Shown: one piece after another, positions 62,346 to 64,000 of the stretch
Position numbering within the stretch: position 1 is the stretch's first letter
Layout: every line of letters begins with the position of its first letter
NCBI GenBank assembly: GCA_964548585.1
Contig: CAZJRS010000003.1
Span: forward strand, 1 to 64,000
DNA from: Methanocella_A sp964548585
GTDB taxonomy: Archaea > Halobacteriota > Methanocellia > Methanocellales > Methanocellaceae
Length of the DNA stretch: 64,000 nucleotides
Direction: 5' to 3'
The notes under the pieces: model-generated
What the model saw: the letters and a program-made list of their open reading frames with translations, nothing else
Databases searched by the model: none
Told to the model about the DNA's origin: nothing
Program-made: the position numbers and the translations under genes

Positions 62346-63119
62346 TTAACTCTCTATCCTGATCCCGATCGGACAGTGGTCAGAGCCCATGATCTCAGTC
62401 ATGATGAACGCATCTTTCAGCTGTCCGGCCATGTTCTCGGATACGTAGAAGTAGTCGATGCGCCAGCCGACATTACGCTCTCTGGCGTTGGTCTTCATGT
62501 CCCAGAAAGTGTACTGGCCGGGCTGATCGTTGAACCTGCGGAACGTATCAACAAAGCCCTGGGAGAGGAATCTGTCGATCCACTTTCTCTCTTCAGGCAG
62601 GAAACCGGAAACTTTTGAATTCTCCTTCGGCCTGGCCAGATCGATCTCTTTGTGGGCTGTGTTTACGTCGCCGCATACGACGATTTTCCGGCCGTGGGCT
62701 TTGAGGCCTTCTGTATATGTCAAAAATGCGTCGTAGAACCGCATTTTGTAGTCCAGTCGCTCTGCACTCGCCTTCCCGTTAGGGAAGTAGATGTTCAGGA
62801 GCACGAACTCCCCATAGTCGGCGATTAGTATCCTGCCCTCCCGGTCGAACTCTTCGATGCCGAAGCCGTATTCCAGAGACAGAGGCTTCATCCTGGAGAT
62901 GATGGCCACACCGCTGTAGCCCTTTTTCTCTGCCGATGAGAAGTAGATGTGGTAGCCCCAGGCTGTCCGGATCTCAGGCGGAAGCTGTTCTTCCGTGGCT
63001 TTGGTTTCCTGTAAACAGAGTATGTCGGGTCTCTCAGCTTGAAGGAAATCGACGAAGCCCTTCTTCAACGCAGCCCTAAGGCCGTTCACGTTCCAGGAGA
63101 GGATTTCCAGCTCGGTCAT
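62346..63119 (-). CDS. xth: Exodeoxyribonuclease III / AP endonuclease
   Basis: A 257-residue exonuclease III-type enzyme with ILSWNVNGLRAAL, LCLQETKA (metal Glu), GDVNTAHKEIDLARP, and the final GSDHCPIG with the catalytic His. It incises DNA at abasic sites and trims 3' ends in base-excision repair. Family length favours the ATG at 63119; an in-frame ATG seven codons upstream is possible. Neighbours are lipoprotein genes, so context adds nothing. Confidence 0.95.
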   Translation of the reverse strand: MTELEILSWNVNGLRAALKKGFVDFLQAERPDILCLQETKATEEQLPPEIRTAWGYHIYFSSAEKKGYSGVAIISRMKPLSLEYGFGIEEFDREGRILIADYGEFVLLNIYFPNGKASAERLDYKMRFYDAFLTYTEGLKAHGRKIVVCGDVNTAHKEIDLARPKENSKVSGFLPEERKWIDRFLSQGFVDTFRRFNDQPGQYTFWDMKTNARERNVGWRIDYFYVSENMAGQLKDAFIMTEIMGSDHCPIGIRIES

Positions 63120-63187
63120 CCCAATAGTATCGGTTTTCATCGAAGAATAAGCTATCGACCGAGAACACAGCGCAGCGTTTGATCATT

Positions 63188-63820
63188 TCACGCCGGCAGT
63201 GGCGCCCCTATTCTGTAGTCCGTTAGCATCATGGTGGTGTTGAAGTCCCGGGCTGACATGAGGATCTTTGCCGGCAGCGGGATGGACGGGTGCATCCAGT
63301 AGGCTACGGTGAAGCCGGTGTTATCGCTCGCCGCAAACAGGGTAAGATTGGCAGCCTGGCCATCTAAGCCCCTGGCGTTTACCTTGCTCACGGGCTGGAA
63401 CGGCACGAAGTAGTAGGTCAGGCCGGTGTCGGGGAGCGTGTTGATCTGCAGTGGTGAGACGTCCTGGTCCTGGTAGTAGTCGCCGATGGTTCCTTTCGCG
63501 TGCATCTGCTCTACCTGGTAAGTGGTCTCGTTCCACCAGATATCGTAGGCGATGTCCATGCCGTTGCCGACGGTGGAGACTACCATGTGCCGGGGATTTC
63601 CGCCGTAGTTGTCTACGGTCATGTTCCAGACGGAGGATGTGTTGCTGGCAGTCATGTTGACGGCGTACGTCCAGTGGCTGGCGTTGCCCAGGTCGTAGAG
63701 CTTCTTGCCGGCGGTGGCGTTTGTGTAGGGCGAAGCCTGCATGCCGCTCACGCAGCCTGATGCGAGGATGACCAGCAGTAAGAATAACAGGATAGCAAGT
63801 TCACGCTTCACGACGGACAC
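63188..63820 (-). CDS. Secreted lipoprotein, related plan
   Basis: A 210-residue lipoprotein: basic head and signal ending VILASGCVSG, then a beta-rich domain with YDLGNASHWTYAVNMTAS, GNGMDIAYDIWWNETTY and FTVAYWMHPSIPLPAKILMS. The last segment matches the SLPLPLKI motif of the 57.8-60.5 kb lipoproteins, so it is a remote member of that family. The start is GTG at 63820 or three codons later. Confidence 0.72.
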   Translation of the reverse strand: MSVVKRELAILLFLLLVILASGCVSGMQASPYTNATAGKKLYDLGNASHWTYAVNMTASNTSSVWNMTVDNYGGNPRHMVVSTVGNGMDIAYDIWWNETTYQVEQMHAKGTIGDYYQDQDVSPLQINTLPDTGLTYYFVPFQPVSKVNARGLDGQAANLTLFAASDNTGFTVAYWMHPSIPLPAKILMSARDFNTTMMLTDYRIGAPLPA

Positions 63821-63908
63821 CGATCAATGTTTAACAGCCAGATATAAAATGTTAACAGGCGGTTATAACGGGTTTGATATGGATAGCTTAAGGGGGCGAT
63901 GCAGGCTC

Positions 63909-64000
63909 CTAACGGTTAATCGCACCGATCAGGTTCCCATACACCCCGGCATCCATCATGTTGGTCGGGATGAGGCCCCAGCAGTACAGGTAGCCGAGTA
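63909..64000 (-). CDS. C-terminal end of a gene cut by the window edge
   Basis: The minus strand has an open frame from the window edge to a TAG at 63909-63911; the last residues read PTNMMDAGVYGNLIGAINR. Too short to assign. Mixed hydrophobic composition. Confidence 0.45.
   Translation of the reverse strand, partial: LGYLYCWGLIPTNMMDAGVYGNLIGAINR

Overview
The window looks like a methanogenic archaeon, most likely of the Methanocella / Methanocellales type (inference). The signs are an archaeal CCA-adding enzyme, proteasome-activating nucleotidase with a C-terminal HbYX tail, ABCE1/Rli1, a DRG-type GTPase, F420-dependent NADP reductase, HypF, TATA boxes and many leaderless starts. The backbone is GC-rich. 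One stretch of 100 Ns flanked by a perfect 55-bp duplication shows that this is a draft scaffold.

Layout. 0.1-9 kb: transglutaminase-like, DnaJ-like and regulator genes, hypF, an SPFH/flotillin-like protein and a bactofilin-like protein. 9.8-10.9 kb: a peroxiredoxin gene split by the gap, then tRNA-Thr. 11.2-20.8 kb: a more A+T-rich accessory island. 21-36 kb: housekeeping and signalling genes (CNNM transporter, histidine kinase, hydrolases, CCA enzyme, 2H phosphodiesterase, PolX, polyferredoxin, DUF362, DedA). 36.8 kb: PAN. 38-45 kb: two ABC-2 type exporters and a TrmB-family regulator, with four copies of one palindrome in front of their transcription units. 45-46 kb: tRNA-His and DRG GTPase. 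46-52 kb: two surface proteins around a membrane-spanning beta-propeller/winged-helix regulator. 52 kb: a 430-bp inverted repeat between two DUF2892 paralogues. 53-64 kb: Mrp ATPase, HhH-GPD protein, npdG, EMC6-like protein, ABCE1, a group of paralogous secreted lipoproteins and exonuclease III.

The most interesting part is the island. A prokaryotic viperin homologue (17132-17953) heads a tightly packed, partly overlapping operon: viperin, a stand-alone CARF-like sensor, a UPF1/DNA2-like superfamily 1 helicase, an unknown 390-residue protein and a double-HKD phospholipase-D-fold protein. Divergent to it is a CARF plus winged-helix regulator, and between them lies a perfect 19-bp palindrome. 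A Schlafen-like AlbA_2 protein follows. No CRISPR array, cas gene or cyclic-nucleotide synthase is visible. I infer a composite antiviral system: nucleotide-sensing control over a chain-terminator maker (viperin) and a helicase-nuclease module that resembles Mokosh.

A second coherent circuit is the TrmB regulon at 38.8-44.9 kb, where the palindrome GTAGTTTT-N4-AAAACTAC marks the cupin/ABC operon, the regulator itself and the second ABC permease. All functional calls rest on reading motifs by eye; no database search was run.
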